Below, piece after piece: positions 33,572 through 43,368 of a DNA stretch of 64,000 bases. Numbering within the stretch: position 1 is the first letter of the stretch; the number at the start of each line of letters is the position of its first letter. The stretch is from Rhodocyclaceae bacterium (lineage in GTDB: Bacteria > Pseudomonadota > Gammaproteobacteria > Burkholderiales > Rhodocyclaceae). The position numbers were made by a program, and so were the translations under genes. Under the pieces are notes generated by a model. It was not told the DNA's origin, made no database searches, and saw only the letters and a program-made list of their open reading frames with translations. The stretch is taken from the NCBI GenBank assembly GCA_018262775.1, contig JADFDU010000006.1:1-64000 (forward strand). Reading direction: 5' to 3'.

Positions 33572-35104
33572 ATGAAACCCGATCCTCGCTCTCCTGTTCT
33601 GCCCCTCGGCATCGTCGGCGCTGGCGCCATGGGCCGCGGCATCGCGCAGATCGCCGCCCAGGCCGGCATGCGCGTCCTGCTGTTCGATGTGCAGCCCGGC
33701 GCCGCCGCCACCGCACGCGACGCGCTTGCCGCCACCCTGGCCGGACTCGCCGCCAAGGGCAAGATCGACAAGGCCGCAGCCGATGCGGCTGCGGCCCGCA
33801 TCGAAGCTGCCGCCGCGCTGGAAGCTCTCGCCCCCTGCGGCGTCGTGATCGAGGCCATCATCGAAAAGCTCGAGGCCAAGCGCCAGCTGTTCGCCGCGCT
33901 GGAAGGCATCGTCGGCGAGAATTGCCTGCTTGCCAGCAACACCTCCTCGCTGTCGGTGACAGAGATCGCCGCCGCCTGCAAACGGCCGGGCCGCGTCGCC
34001 GGCTACCATTTCTTCAACCCGGTGCCGCTGATGAAGGTGGTCGAAGTGATCGACGCCCTGCTCACCGAACCGTGGGTCGGAGAATACCTTGCCGAACTCG
34101 CCCGGCGCATGGGCCACACGCCAGTGCGTGCCAGGGACACGCCGGGCTTCATCGTCAATCACGCCGGCCGCGGCTACGTCACCGAGGCCCTGCGCCTGCT
34201 CGGCGAGAATGTCGCAGAAATCCAGGAGATCGACGCCATCCTGCGCGAAGCAGCCGGCTTCCGCATGGGGCCGTTCGAACTGCTCGACCTGACCGGCCTC
34301 GACGTCTCGCAGCCGGTGATGGAGGCGATCTACCGCCAGTACTACGAAGAGCCGCGCTACCGACCCTCTGCACTGGCGGCGCAGCGCCTCGCCGGCGGCC
34401 TGCTCGGCCGCAAGAGCGGGCGCGGCTTCTATACCTATGAAAACGGCAAGCAGCAGATCCCGCCGACATCACACGCGCCCACGGCCCGGCCGGCCAGCGT
34501 CTGGGTCAGCAGCGCACGGCCCGAACTGGCCGGGCGCGTACGCGACCTCGTCGTGCAACTCGGCGGCACGCTGGACGAAAGTCAGGCGCCGCAGGACGGC
34601 GCCCTCACCCTGTGTGTTGTCACGCCGCTGGGCGAGGACGCCACCACCTGTGCTGCGCGCGAGGGACTGGATGCATCGCGCACCGTCGCCATCGACGCCC
34701 TCCTCGGCCTCGACAAGCGCCGCACGCTAATGACCACGCCGCTCACCACTGCCGTCATGCGCGAGGCGGCGCAAGGCCTCTTCGCCGCCGACGGCGTGCC
34801 GGTGTCCGTCATCCGCGACAGCGCCGGTCTGGTGGCGCAACGCGTGCTGGCACACATCGTGAACATCGGCTGCGACATCGCCCAGCAGGGCATCGCCACG
34901 CCCGCGGACATCGACCGCGCCGTGACCCTCGGTCTCGGCTACCCGAAAGGTCCGCTGACGCTGGGCGACGCACTCGGCGCGCGCACCGTCCTCGCCATCC
35001 TGGAAAACCTTCAGAGTTTCTATGGTGACCCGCGCTACCGCCCCAGCCCCTGGCTGAAGCGGCGGGCGCTGCTGGATATCTCGCTGCTCACGGCAGAATC
35101 CTGA
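33572..35104 (+). CDS. 3-hydroxyacyl-CoA dehydrogenase, PaaH type
   Basis: A 510-residue NAD-dependent dehydrogenase. The N-terminal Rossmann motif is GIVGAGAMGRGIAQIAAQAG, followed by SNTSSLSVTEIAAAC, the catalytic His in GYHFFNPVPLMKVVEV and two copies of the C-terminal 3HCDH domain (RDTPGFIVNHAGRGY; RDSAGLVAQRVLAHIVNIG). This double-domain, single-polypeptide form is typical of PaaH/PaaC acting on 3-hydroxyadipyl-CoA or short 3-hydroxyacyl-CoAs. A diguanylate cyclase starts 3 bases after its stop. Confidence 0.9.
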   Translation: MKPDPRSPVLPLGIVGAGAMGRGIAQIAAQAGMRVLLFDVQPGAAATARDALAATLAGLAAKGKIDKAAADAAAARIEAAAALEALAPCGVVIEAIIEKLEAKRQLFAALEGIVGENCLLASNTSSLSVTEIAAACKRPGRVAGYHFFNPVPLMKVVEVIDALLTEPWVGEYLAELARRMGHTPVRARDTPGFIVNHAGRGYVTEALRLLGENVAEIQEIDAILREAAGFRMGPFELLDLTGLDVSQPVMEAIYRQYYEEPRYRPSALAAQRLAGGLLGRKSGRGFYTYENGKQQIPPTSHAPTARPASVWVSSARPELAGRVRDLVVQLGGTLDESQAPQDGALTLCVVTPLGEDATTCAAREGLDASRTVAIDALLGLDKRRTLMTTPLTTAVMREAAQGLFAADGVPVSVIRDSAGLVAQRVLAHIVNIGCDIAQQGIATPADIDRAVTLGLGYPKGPLTLGDALGARTVLAILENLQSFYGDPRYRPSPWLKRRALLDISLLTAES

Positions 35105-35107
35105 CCC

Positions 35108-36361
35108 ATGCAACTCGACCCCAGGACCATTCTGTTGCTGATGGCCTTCACGGCGGTGCCCACCGCGTTGGTGCTGCTGGCGGTTGCGCGCTTCTATTCA
35201 GCGCAGGTGCGCGGCGTCAAGCACTGGACCGGCGCCAACATCGCCCTGGCCTGCGGCCTGGTCCTGCTTGGTCTGTCGCAAACTGCCAACGACCTGCCCG
35301 CCCGGGTCGTCGGCAACACTCTGCTGGTACTCACCGCCGCCCTCTACTACCTTGCCATCATGCGCCTGCTCAACGAGAAGCCGCGCGCGCGGCTGGCGTG
35401 GGCGACGGTCATCATTTCAGGCGTGGCGTTCGCCCTGCTGTGGGCCACCCACGGGCCTTACCGGCTGGCCGTGGTGACCCTCTCCGCGGCGCTCATCCTC
35501 CTCACCGGCCTCAGCGCAGCGCGGCTCCTCCTGCCCGTCTCCGGCGAGCGCCGCGTCTCGCACCGCTTCACCGGCTTGCTGTTCCTCCTCGGCTGCATCC
35601 TCATGGCAATGCGCCTCGTGTACATCCTCTTCTCCGCTCATCCGCCCGGGAACCTCTTCGCATCCGATTTCTGGCATGGCATGATCCTCGGCGGCGCGCA
35701 CATCACCGTGATGCTCATGAGCCTCGGCTTCGCCCTGATGATCGTCGACCAGCTCGCCTCGGAACTGAACCGCCTGGCCACGCTGGACGCGCTCACGGGC
35801 ATCGGCAACCGCCGCGTCTTCTATGCCCGCGCCGAGGTGGAACTGGCGCGCTGCAAGCGCAAGAACACGCCGCTGTCGCTGCTGATGATCGACCTCGATC
35901 GCTTCAAGGCAATCAACGACGCGCTCGGCCATGCCGCCGGCGACGAGACCCTGCGCCGCTTCGCCGCGCTGGTCGGCCCGCACCTGCGCGAATACGATTT
36001 CTTCGCCAGACTGGGCGGCGAGGAATTCGCCGTGCTGCTGCCGGACGCCACCGAGGAATTCGCCCTCGCCATCGCCGAGCGGCTGCGCGAGCTGACCGTA
36101 GCGGAGCACTTGCCCGCGCCAGCCTTTCCCGTACCGACCACCGCCAGCATCGGTGCGGCGCAGTTGCGCCCGGATGAAACCGCGATCGACGCGCTCCTGC
36201 AGCGCGCCGACCAGGCGCTCTACGCCGCCAAGAACGGCGGGCGCAACCGCGTCGTGGCCGCCTCCTGGTTGGGCGACACGGCGCCCATGCCCACCATAGC
36301 CGCCAAGCCGGATGCCGACGCCGTATCGCCGGGACTGACTTTGCAGAGGCACGCCAAATGA
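35108..36361 (+). CDS. membrane-bound diguanylate cyclase
   Basis: A 417-residue protein. About six transmembrane helices in residues 5-215 form the sensor. The GGDEF domain at 225-390 has an intact catalytic RLGGEEF, and a REYD inhibitory (I) site sits five residues before it. It should make cyclic di-GMP with product feedback control. It follows the dehydrogenase by 3 bases and overlaps the next gene by 4, so it is translationally tied to metabolic genes. Confidence 0.92.
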   Translation: MQLDPRTILLLMAFTAVPTALVLLAVARFYSAQVRGVKHWTGANIALACGLVLLGLSQTANDLPARVVGNTLLVLTAALYYLAIMRLLNEKPRARLAWATVIISGVAFALLWATHGPYRLAVVTLSAALILLTGLSAARLLLPVSGERRVSHRFTGLLFLLGCILMAMRLVYILFSAHPPGNLFASDFWHGMILGGAHITVMLMSLGFALMIVDQLASELNRLATLDALTGIGNRRVFYARAEVELARCKRKNTPLSLLMIDLDRFKAINDALGHAAGDETLRRFAALVGPHLREYDFFARLGGEEFAVLLPDATEEFALAIAERLRELTVAEHLPAPAFPVPTTASIGAAQLRPDETAIDALLQRADQALYAAKNGGRNRVVAASWLGDTAPMPTIAAKPDADAVSPGLTLQRHAK

Positions 36362-37011
36362 TCGACTGGAGCGCCATCGACACTGTCCTGCTCGACATGG
36401 ACGGCACCCTGCTCGACCTGCACTTCGACAACCATTTCTGGCAGGAACACGTGCCGCTGCGCTATGCCGAGCGCCACGGCCTGGCGCACACCGAGGCGCG
36501 CAGCCGCCTGCTGGACGTCTACCACGCCAAGGCCGGCACGCTCGACTGGTATTGCGTGGATTTCTGGACGCGCGAATTACAGCTCGACATCGCGCATCTG
36601 AAGGAGGAAGTGGCGCACCTCATCGACGTCCATCCAGACGTCTGCCGCTTTCTCGAGGCATTGCGCCGTCACGGAAAAGGCGTCGCCCTGGTCACCAACG
36701 CACACCAGAAGAGTCTTTCATTGAAGATGGCGCGCACCGGCCTGCAGGTGCACTTCGACCTGCTTATCACCTCTCACGAAGTCGGTCTGCCCAAGGAGGA
36801 CGCGGCCTTCTGGCCGGCCTTGCGCGGACTGCTGCCCTACGACCCGGCGCGCACCCTGCTCATCGACGACAGCCTGCCGGTACTGCGCGCGGCGCGTCAG
36901 GGCGGCATCGACCACCTGATCGCCGCCTGCCGCCCCGACACCCGCCAGCCGGAAAAGGATGTCGGCGAATTCCCCGCCCTGCGGCATTTCACGGAGATCA
37001 TGCCGGAGTAG
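36358..37011 (+). CDS. yrfG: HAD-superfamily GMP/IMP nucleotidase YrfG-like
   Basis: A 217-residue HAD hydrolase. The nucleophile motif is VLLDMDGTLLDLHFDN, motif II is VALVTNAHQKSL and the acidic motif is ARTLLIDDSLPVL. The DLHFDNHFWQEHVP stretch is characteristic of YrfG, which dephosphorylates GMP and IMP. Its start overlaps the preceding stop at ATGA. It faces the convergent acyl-CoA ligase gene. Confidence 0.88.
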   Translation: MIDWSAIDTVLLDMDGTLLDLHFDNHFWQEHVPLRYAERHGLAHTEARSRLLDVYHAKAGTLDWYCVDFWTRELQLDIAHLKEEVAHLIDVHPDVCRFLEALRRHGKGVALVTNAHQKSLSLKMARTGLQVHFDLLITSHEVGLPKEDAAFWPALRGLLPYDPARTLLIDDSLPVLRAARQGGIDHLIAACRPDTRQPEKDVGEFPALRHFTEIMPE

Positions 37012-37024
37012 ATCCCTCGTCTGG

Positions 37025-38707
37025 CTATTTTCCCTGTCCGTCGCGCTCGCGCAGCTCGCGCCGCAGCACCTTGCCGACATTGCTCTTCGGCAGTTCGTCG
37101 ATGAACTCGACGCGCCGTGGCACTTTGTAGGCGGCCAGCGATTCGCGGCAATGCGCGATCAGCGCCTCCGCGGTCAGGGCAGGATCCTTCCTCACCACAT
37201 AGAGTTTGACCGCCTCGCCTGAATTCCTGTCCGGCACGCCGACCGCCGCCGCTTCAATGACCAGCGGATGCAGGGCGACCACCTGCTCCACCTCGTTCGG
37301 ATAGACGTTGAAGCCGGAGACGAGAATCATGTCCTTCTGGCGATCGACGATGCGCACGAAACCGCGTGCGTCGATGCTGGCCACGTCGCCGGTGCGCAGG
37401 AAGCCGTCCGGCGTCATGACGCGGGCGGTTTCGTCGGGGCGATTCCAGTAGCCCTGCATCACCTGCGGCCCGCGCACGCACAGCTCGCCGGCGGCGCCCA
37501 GCGGCACTTCGACGCCGTTCTCGTCGCGGATCGAGATCTCCGTCGAAGGCATCGGCAGGCCGATGGAACCGTTGAATTCTTTGAGGTCGAGCGGGTTGCA
37601 CGTGACCGTGGGAGAGCATTCGGTGAGGCCATAGCCCTCGCACAGCGGCACGCCGGTGATCTGCTGCCAGCGCTCGGCGACCGCCTTCTGTACTGCCGCG
37701 CCGCCGCCGATGGCGAAGCGCAGCTTGCTGAAATCGATTTTTGCAAAATCGGGGTGATGGATGAGACTGTTGAAGAGCGTATTGACGGCGGGCAGCGAGA
37801 CGAAGCGGTACTTCGCCAGGACCTTGACGAAGGCGGCGGTATTGCGCGGATCGGCCACCAGCACGTTGACCCCGCCGCGCACGATATGACTGACGGCCGA
37901 ACCCAGGGCAAAGATGTGGTAGAGCGGGATGGCGGTGACGAGGATGAGCTCGTCGTGCGGATCAATGAAGGGATCGCTCCACACCTGGCCCTGCCGCGCA
38001 TTGGCGAGCAGGTTGCGATGGCTGAGCATGGCGCCCTTGGAGACGCCGGTGGTGCCACCGGTGTATTGCAGGAAGGCAAGGTCGTCGGCGGCCACCTTCA
38101 CCGGCTCGAAGCGCGCGGCGGCGCCCTGCTTCAGCATCGCCTCGAAGGACACCGCACCGGGCAGGGAGAACGGCGGCACCATCTTCTTCACCCGCCGCAC
38201 GACGAAGTGGGCGAGCTGCTTTTTCGGGAAGTCGAGCAGGTCGCCCACGCCGGTCACGACCACATGGCGGATCGACGTGCGGGCAATGACCTTCTCCAGC
38301 ACATGGGCCATGTTTTCAAGAATGAAAATGACCTCCGCCCCCGAGTCGGCGAGCTGGTGCTCCAGCTCGCGGGCGGTGTACAGCGGATTGACGTTGACCA
38401 CGACATGGCCGGCACGTAGTGCGCCGAGCAGGCAGACGGGATACTGCAGCAGGTTCGGCATCATCAGCGCCACACGGCTGCCTTGCGGCAGCCTGAGCAC
38501 GGACTGCAGGTAGGCGGCGACCTGGCGCGAGCGCTCGTCGAGTTCACGGTAGGTGATGCCCACTCCGGCCGCGCCGCTGACGAAGGCAGCGCGCTCGCCG
38601 TAGGCGCGCACGCTGGCCGCGAATTTCTCGCCGATGCTGCCGAGGTCGTCGACCTCGATGTCCGCCGGCACGCCGGGGGAGTAGCTTTGCAGCCAGATCC
38701 TTTCCAT
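37025..38707 (-). CDS. fadD: long-chain fatty-acid--CoA ligase
   Basis: A 560-residue AMP-binding enzyme activating fatty acids to acyl-CoA. It has the P-loop-like LQYTGGTTGVSKGAMLSH, YGLTECSPTV, GFLRTGDVASID and the C-terminal hinge/catalytic lysine region LPKSNVGKVLRRELR. The N-terminal segment ERIWLQSYSPGVPADI is typical of FadD. The start at 38707 overlaps the upstream GST stop at TGATG. Confidence 0.92.
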   Translation of the reverse strand: MERIWLQSYSPGVPADIEVDDLGSIGEKFAASVRAYGERAAFVSGAAGVGITYRELDERSRQVAAYLQSVLRLPQGSRVALMMPNLLQYPVCLLGALRAGHVVVNVNPLYTARELEHQLADSGAEVIFILENMAHVLEKVIARTSIRHVVVTGVGDLLDFPKKQLAHFVVRRVKKMVPPFSLPGAVSFEAMLKQGAAARFEPVKVAADDLAFLQYTGGTTGVSKGAMLSHRNLLANARQGQVWSDPFIDPHDELILVTAIPLYHIFALGSAVSHIVRGGVNVLVADPRNTAAFVKVLAKYRFVSLPAVNTLFNSLIHHPDFAKIDFSKLRFAIGGGAAVQKAVAERWQQITGVPLCEGYGLTECSPTVTCNPLDLKEFNGSIGLPMPSTEISIRDENGVEVPLGAAGELCVRGPQVMQGYWNRPDETARVMTPDGFLRTGDVASIDARGFVRIVDRQKDMILVSGFNVYPNEVEQVVALHPLVIEAAAVGVPDRNSGEAVKLYVVRKDPALTAEALIAHCRESLAAYKVPRRVEFIDELPKSNVGKVLRRELRERDGQGK

Positions 38708-39396
38708 CAGGCCGACATGACGACCGGGCCGCCCTTCTCCAGCGCGCGTCGGTAGGCCGGTCGCGCCTCCATTCTTTCCTGGTACGCGCGCATGTTCGGA
38801 TAGCGTTTGTGCCCGCCGCTGCGCACCAGGGCAGCCTCGACGGGGAAGCTCATCTGGAAATCGGCGATGCTCAACTGCTCGCCGGCGAACCAGGCCTGCT
38901 TGCCGAGGTGGCCTTCGATGAACGCCAGCGCCACGCCCACGTTGGGATCGACAAGTTTCTTCAGCACCTGGGCGCACAATTGTTTTGCAATGGGCCGCAC
39001 GAAGAACGGCATGGGCTGCGTCGGAATGGTCATGAACACCAGCTTCATCACCAGCCAGTTCATCAGTGAGCCTTCGGCAAAATGCATCCAGAAGCGGCAC
39101 TGCAGGTGTTCCGGCGTACCGGGCCGCGGCAACAGGCCGGCGAGGTCGCCCTTGGCATTCCCGCCGTAGCGCTCGGCGAGGTACTCGAGGATCGCCCCCG
39201 ATTCGGCGACGGTGACATCGCCGTCGGTGATCACCGGAGACTTGCCGAGGGGATGGATGGCCTTCAGTTCCGGCGGCGCCAGGCGGGTCTTGCGGTTGCG
39301 CTTGTAGAGCACAATCTCGTAGGGCACGCCCAGTTCTTCGAGGAGCCAGAGGATGCGCTGCGAGCGCGAGGTTTCCAGATGATGGACGGTGATCAT
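38707..39396 (-). CDS. glutathione S-transferase
   Basis: A 229-residue cytosolic GST. The thioredoxin-fold N-terminal domain (ITVHHLETSRSQRILWLLEELG) carries the Ser of the active site and the glutathione-binding VTVAESGAILEYL; the helical domain begins near residue 90. It is directly translationally coupled to the acyl-CoA ligase. Target substrate is unknown. Confidence 0.9.
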   Translation of the reverse strand: MITVHHLETSRSQRILWLLEELGVPYEIVLYKRNRKTRLAPPELKAIHPLGKSPVITDGDVTVAESGAILEYLAERYGGNAKGDLAGLLPRPGTPEHLQCRFWMHFAEGSLMNWLVMKLVFMTIPTQPMPFFVRPIAKQLCAQVLKKLVDPNVGVALAFIEGHLGKQAWFAGEQLSIADFQMSFPVEAALVRSGGHKRYPNMRAYQERMEARPAYRRALEKGGPVVMSA

Positions 39397-39420
39397 GGCG
39401 GTTGTCCGGGTCGGATTTGC

Positions 39421-40188
39421 TCAGCGCCGCTCGCGCGCCACGAAGGGTTCGACGAGAGCCTCCTGCACGGAAGGCGGCCGGTTGCTGACCTGCGAGAAAT
39501 TCGCATTCCAGACATCGGCATTGGCCAGATCGGCCCGCGCCATGTCGGCCCCCTTGAACACCGCGAAACGCAATGTCGCGCCCTGCAGCCTGGTGCCGAT
39601 CAGCTTCGCCCCGGAGAAATCGGCATTCTCGGCGGCGGCGCCGGTGAGGTCAGCGCCGGAGAGGTCGGTGCCGACCAGTTTCGCATCGGTGAGAACCCCG
39701 CGGAACACATTGCAGCCGCGCAGCGAGCCGCCGGAGAGATCGATGCCCTCCATGAGGATGTCCTTGAGGTAGGCACCGGCAAAGTCAGCCCGCAGGGCAC
39801 GGGTATTGATGAAGTTGGCGCCGAACAGGTTGGCTTCGCCCAGGCGCGCATCGGTGAGGTCGGCATCGTCGAAGACGGCGTGGAAGAGGTCGGCCTTGCG
39901 GAAATCCGCAGCTTTCAGGCTCGCCTTGCCGAAGTTGGCCCACTTGGCGTTGCTGCCGCGGAAATCCGCCTCGTCGAGACGTGCCTTGCGGAAGTCGGCG
40001 TTCTCCAGCTTGGCGCCGGCGAAGCGGACGCCACGCAGATCCTTGCCCGCCAGCTTGGTGCGGGACAAATCGCAGGCCGACAGGTCGGTGCGTGCCAGCG
40101 GACGCTTGCAGTCGCCGGCCAGCAGGTCGGCCGCCTGCACGCCCGGCGGGACGATAGCCAGCATTGCGATCAGGCAGTTGAACTTCAT
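39421..40188 (-). CDS. exported pentapeptide-repeat protein
   Basis: A 255-residue protein with a signal peptide (MKFNCLIAMLAIVPPGVQAA). About 180 residues follow of A(D/N)LXX pentapeptide repeats (ADFRKARLDEADFRGSNA and similar), interrupted by two Cys-containing turns (SACDL, RGCNVF), and a non-repeat tail. Such repeats form a right-handed beta-helix. Cytoplasmic members can mimic DNA, but export makes that role unlikely here; a structural or binding role in the periplasm is more likely. Confidence 0.85.
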   Translation of the reverse strand: MKFNCLIAMLAIVPPGVQAADLLAGDCKRPLARTDLSACDLSRTKLAGKDLRGVRFAGAKLENADFRKARLDEADFRGSNAKWANFGKASLKAADFRKADLFHAVFDDADLTDARLGEANLFGANFINTRALRADFAGAYLKDILMEGIDLSGGSLRGCNVFRGVLTDAKLVGTDLSGADLTGAAAENADFSGAKLIGTRLQGATLRFAVFKGADMARADLANADVWNANFSQVSNRPPSVQEALVEPFVARERR

Positions 40189-40281
40189 CGCCCCCTCTCC
40201 TCCACGCGACCCGCTTTCCCGCCATCATAAACTTATTACCGGCCTTTTCCATTATCGCGTCGATCACTCGAATTACAGACG

Positions 40282-40309
40282 AAAAAAAACCCCGGCAAGC
40301 CGGGGTTTT
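40282..40309 (-). terminator. intrinsic terminator of the cold-shock gene
   Basis: On the minus strand AACCCCGGC and GCCGGGGTT pair around a TT-containing loop, followed by a run of eight T residues. It lies 18 bases after the csp stop. Confidence 0.9.
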
Positions 40310-40327
40310 CATGCGTGCCTTTGTCAC

Positions 40328-40531
40328 TTACAGGGGCTTGATGTTCGCCGCCTGCTTGCCTTTGGGGCCGGTAGCGTCGTCATAGGAGACCTTCTGGCCT
40401 TCCTTGAGAGACTTGAAACCGCTCGACTGGATCGCGGAGAAGTGCGCGAAGAGATCCTCGCCGCCATTGTCCGGGGTGATGAAGCCGAAGCCCTTGGCAT
40501 CGTTGAACCACTTGACTGTACCTGTTGCCAT
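40328..40531 (-). CDS. cspA: cold-shock protein CspA family
   Basis: A 67-residue cold-shock domain protein: [20 protein letters not shown] with RNP1 (KGFGFI) and RNP2 (DLFAHFSAI), ending [13 protein letters not shown]. It binds single-stranded RNA/DNA. A long AT-rich untranslated leader and a strong terminator make it a monocistronic unit. Confidence 0.97.
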   Translation of the reverse strand: MATGTVKWFNDAKGFGFITPDNGGEDLFAHFSAIQSSGFKSLKEGQKVSYDDATGPKGKQAANIKPL

Positions 40532-40700
40532 AATTCCTATCCTAAAAATAAATGAAGGGCGACTGCCCGACGGTTCGTTCGAATACCCAGAACCGAAATG
40601 GCAGTTACATACCGCAGCATTCTGTAGCTTGAGTTCGAGCGAACCGGCATTGAACCTGTAACTCGGCAATAAATCAAGTATTTTTTCGCTTCCTCTTTTT
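40532..40700 (-). promoter_or_regulatory. long leader region of the cold-shock gene
   Basis: About 150 bases upstream of cspA are AT-rich compared with the rest of the window. They contain a TTGATT box near 40675 and several short inverted segments (for example GGGCGACTGCCC near the ATG). Long structured leaders that act as RNA thermosensors are usual for csp genes. The exact transcription start is not visible. Confidence 0.4.
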
Positions 40701-40791
40701 CGCTTATTCGGGCCATGCCGTCGTTCTGTTGCAGTGGTGAAAATCGACCCGCTTGCCTCACGGCCGATGCCATCGCCGCCGATGAATGTGA

Positions 40792-41442
40792 CTATGCTGC
40801 ATCCAGGCTCTGGCGCAGCGTGTCGAGCAGCACTTCCGGCGGTTGTGCGCCGCCGACGCCGTAACGGCCATTGAAAATGAAGAACGGCACACCGGTGATG
40901 CCCAGGCGCTGCCCGCGCTCGACCTGGGCACGCACCTCCTCCTCATCTTCCCCTGAACGCAGGTAGGCCGCTGCAGCCGCTTCCTCCTGCCCGCATTCCC
41001 CCGCAAGGCGTGCCAGCACGGCGATGTCGCCGATGTTCTCACCCTGCAGGAAGTGCGCGGCAAAAAGCCGCTCGACCAGGGCATCGGCATTGCCCGTTTT
41101 CTGCATGCGGTGGATGAGGCGATGGGCGCGCAAGGTGTTGGCGCGAATCTCGATGCGCTCGAAGGCGAAGTCGATGCCGACCGTGCGGCCCGCCTCGGCG
41201 ACATGGGCCTGGATCTGCGCCAGTTTCTCCGGCCCGCCGAATTTCTTCTCGAGGAAGGGCCGATAAGGCTCGCCTTCCACCGGTGTGTCGGGGTTAAGGA
41301 AATACGGCAACCAGCGGATGCGCGGCGCAATGTCCGGGCGGTCGGCGCGCAGCCGCTCCAGGGCGGCCTCCAGCCGGCGCTTGCCGATGAAGCACCAGGG
41401 GCAGACGGCGTCGGAAACGATGTCGATCTGAATTTCGCTCAC
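40792..41442 (-). CDS. FrnE/DsbA-family oxidoreductase
   Basis: A 216-residue protein with a thioredoxin fold interrupted by a helical domain. The redox motif CPWCF lies near residue 14 ([20 protein letters not shown]) and the cis-Pro segment is [15 protein letters not shown]. There is no signal peptide, so it acts in the cytoplasm. It overlaps the quinone reductase gene by 4 bases. Confidence 0.9.
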   Translation of the reverse strand: MSEIQIDIVSDAVCPWCFIGKRRLEAALERLRADRPDIAPRIRWLPYFLNPDTPVEGEPYRPFLEKKFGGPEKLAQIQAHVAEAGRTVGIDFAFERIEIRANTLRAHRLIHRMQKTGNADALVERLFAAHFLQGENIGDIAVLARLAGECGQEEAAAAAYLRSGEDEEEVRAQVERGQRLGITGVPFFIFNGRYGVGGAQPPEVLLDTLRQSLDAA

Positions 41443-42422
41443 GATTTCACCTGCAGCACGATCTTGCCGATGTGGGCGCTGCTTTCCATCAGGCGGTGCG
41501 CCTCGCCTGCCTGCGCCAGCGGGAAGGTGGCATGGATATGCGGGCGCAGGCGGCCGGCGGCGATCTCCGGCCAGATGTTCTTCAACAGCGCGTCGCGGAT
41601 CGCCGCCTTCTCCGACACAGTGCGCGGGCGCATGGTGGAGCCGGTGATGGCAAGGCGCTTGAGCATCACCGGCATCAGGTCGAACTCGCCCTTGCTGCCC
41701 TCGAGGAAGGCGATCAGCACCAGGCGGCCGTCGCGCCGCAGGACGCCCAGGTTCTTCTGCAGGTAGGGCGCGCCCACCATGTCGAGGACGACGTCGACGC
41801 CCTCGCCGTTGGTGAGTTCCTTCACCTGCTTGACGAAGTCCTCCTCGCGGTAGTTGATGGCGTGGTCGGCGCCGAACTCGCGGCAGAAACGCGCCTTTTC
41901 TCCGCTGCCGACGGTGACGATGACCTCCACGCCGAGACGGCGGGCAAGCTGGATGGCGGTGAGGCCGATGCCGCTCGAACCGCCATGCACCAGCAGGCGC
42001 TCGCCGGCCTTGAGACGGCCGAGGTCAACCAGATTGGCCCATACGGTGAACCAGGTTTCCGGCAATGCCGCCGCCTCGGCCATCTCCAGACCGGTAGGAA
42101 TCGGCAAGGCCTGTGCAGCCGGCGCTACGCAGTACTCGGCGTAGCCACCGCCCGGCACCAGCGCCGTCACACGGTCACTGACTTTCCATTCGGTGACGCC
42201 CTCGCCCAGGGCCGCCACCGTGCCGGCCACTTCCAGGCCGAGGATCGGCGACGCGCCCGGCGGCGGCGGATAGCGACCGGAGCGCTGCAGCACGTCGGGA
42301 CGGTTGATGCCGGCGAAGTGCACCTCGATGAGGAGTTCGCCGGGGCCGGGTTGTGGCATCGCGCCTTCCGCCACCTGCATGGATTCCGGCGTACCGTCGG
42401 CACCGTAGATGATCTGCTTCAC
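41439..42422 (-). CDS. zinc-free quinone oxidoreductase (PIG3/QOR type)
   Basis: A 327-residue medium-chain dehydrogenase/reductase without Zn ligands. It has HFAGINRPDVLQRSGRYPPPPG, the NADPH motif VHGGSSGIGLTAIQLA and the C-terminal HIHATFPLAQAGEAHRLMESS. It reduces quinones with NADPH. The start is a GTG at 42422 with GGAGGCG about 8 bases upstream; an ATG 75 bases further up has no support. Confidence 0.9.
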   Translation of the reverse strand: MKQIIYGADGTPESMQVAEGAMPQPGPGELLIEVHFAGINRPDVLQRSGRYPPPPGASPILGLEVAGTVAALGEGVTEWKVSDRVTALVPGGGYAEYCVAPAAQALPIPTGLEMAEAAALPETWFTVWANLVDLGRLKAGERLLVHGGSSGIGLTAIQLARRLGVEVIVTVGSGEKARFCREFGADHAINYREEDFVKQVKELTNGEGVDVVLDMVGAPYLQKNLGVLRRDGRLVLIAFLEGSKGEFDLMPVMLKRLAITGSTMRPRTVSEKAAIRDALLKNIWPEIAAGRLRPHIHATFPLAQAGEAHRLMESSAHIGKIVLQVKS

Positions 42423-42459
42423 TAAAAACGCCTCCAAGAAATAAACGTCTTGCGCCAGT

Positions 42460-43356
42460 CTAGCGCGATTGCGCCTGCCTGCAGTGCGCGGCAATGGCCT
42501 CGACCAGCCGCAGCAGCAGGCCCGGCGGCAGATCGTGGCCCATGCCGTCGATGACCATCAACTTCGCGCCCCTGATGTGCCGCGCGGTGTCGCGGCCTGC
42601 CGCAACCGGCAGCAACGGATCATCGGCGCCATGGATGACCAGCGTCGGCGCGGCAATCTTGCCCAACAGGGCGCGGCGGTCGCCCGAGGCAATGATGGCG
42701 AGCAGTTGCTGCTGCACGCCGGCCGGGTGGTAGGAACGTCGCACGCCGAGTCCGATGCGCTGGCGCAGGTCGGATTGCTCGGTCGGGTAGCCGGGGCTGC
42801 CAATGACGCCGAACAGGCGGATCAGGTGTTCGATCGCCTTGTCCGGATCCTTCGCATCGGACGGTTGGCCAAGCAGCGCCTGCAACGCTCTGGGTTTCGA
42901 GCGCGACACCTTCCTGTTGCCGCTCGACGACATGATCGACGTCAGGCTCAGCACGCGCTGCGGAAAACGCGCCGCGATCACCTGCGCGATCATGCCACCC
43001 ATGGAGGCACCAACGATGTGTGCGCGCTCGATACCCAGCGCATCGAGCAGGCCAACCGTATCGCCAGCCATGTCGTTGAGGCTATAGGGCGCGCGCACCG
43101 GCAGCTTGAGCCAGGCGGCAGCAAAGGCCAGCAGCAGATTCGGCCGCTGCTTCAGGTGGATCTTGCCGGACAGGCCACTATCGCGGTTGTCGAAGCGGAT
43201 GACGCGGAACCCCCGCTCCACCAGTCCCTGGCAGAAGGCATCGGGCCAGGCGACAAGTTGCATGCCCAGGCCCATGATGAGGACGATGGCCGGATCGGAG
43301 GGATTGCCGAGCGATTCATACTCGATTGTCAGGCCGCTGACTTCGACGGATGCCAC
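42460..43356 (-). CDS. alpha/beta hydrolase
   Basis: A 298-residue esterase/lipase-like protein. The oxyanion region is VLIMGLGMQLVAW, the nucleophile elbow GASMGGM, the acid in HGADDPLLP and the His in DGMGHDLPPG. It resembles the cluster of hydrolases related to aclacinomycin methylesterase. It lies 12 bases after a second hydrolase and downstream of a wax-ester synthase, consistent with neutral-lipid turnover. Confidence 0.85.
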   Translation of the reverse strand: MASVEVSGLTIEYESLGNPSDPAIVLIMGLGMQLVAWPDAFCQGLVERGFRVIRFDNRDSGLSGKIHLKQRPNLLLAFAAAWLKLPVRAPYSLNDMAGDTVGLLDALGIERAHIVGASMGGMIAQVIAARFPQRVLSLTSIMSSSGNRKVSRSKPRALQALLGQPSDAKDPDKAIEHLIRLFGVIGSPGYPTEQSDLRQRIGLGVRRSYHPAGVQQQLLAIIASGDRRALLGKIAAPTLVIHGADDPLLPVAAGRDTARHIRGAKLMVIDGMGHDLPPGLLLRLVEAIAAHCRQAQSR

Positions 43357-43368
43357 TTCCCGGAGGCC

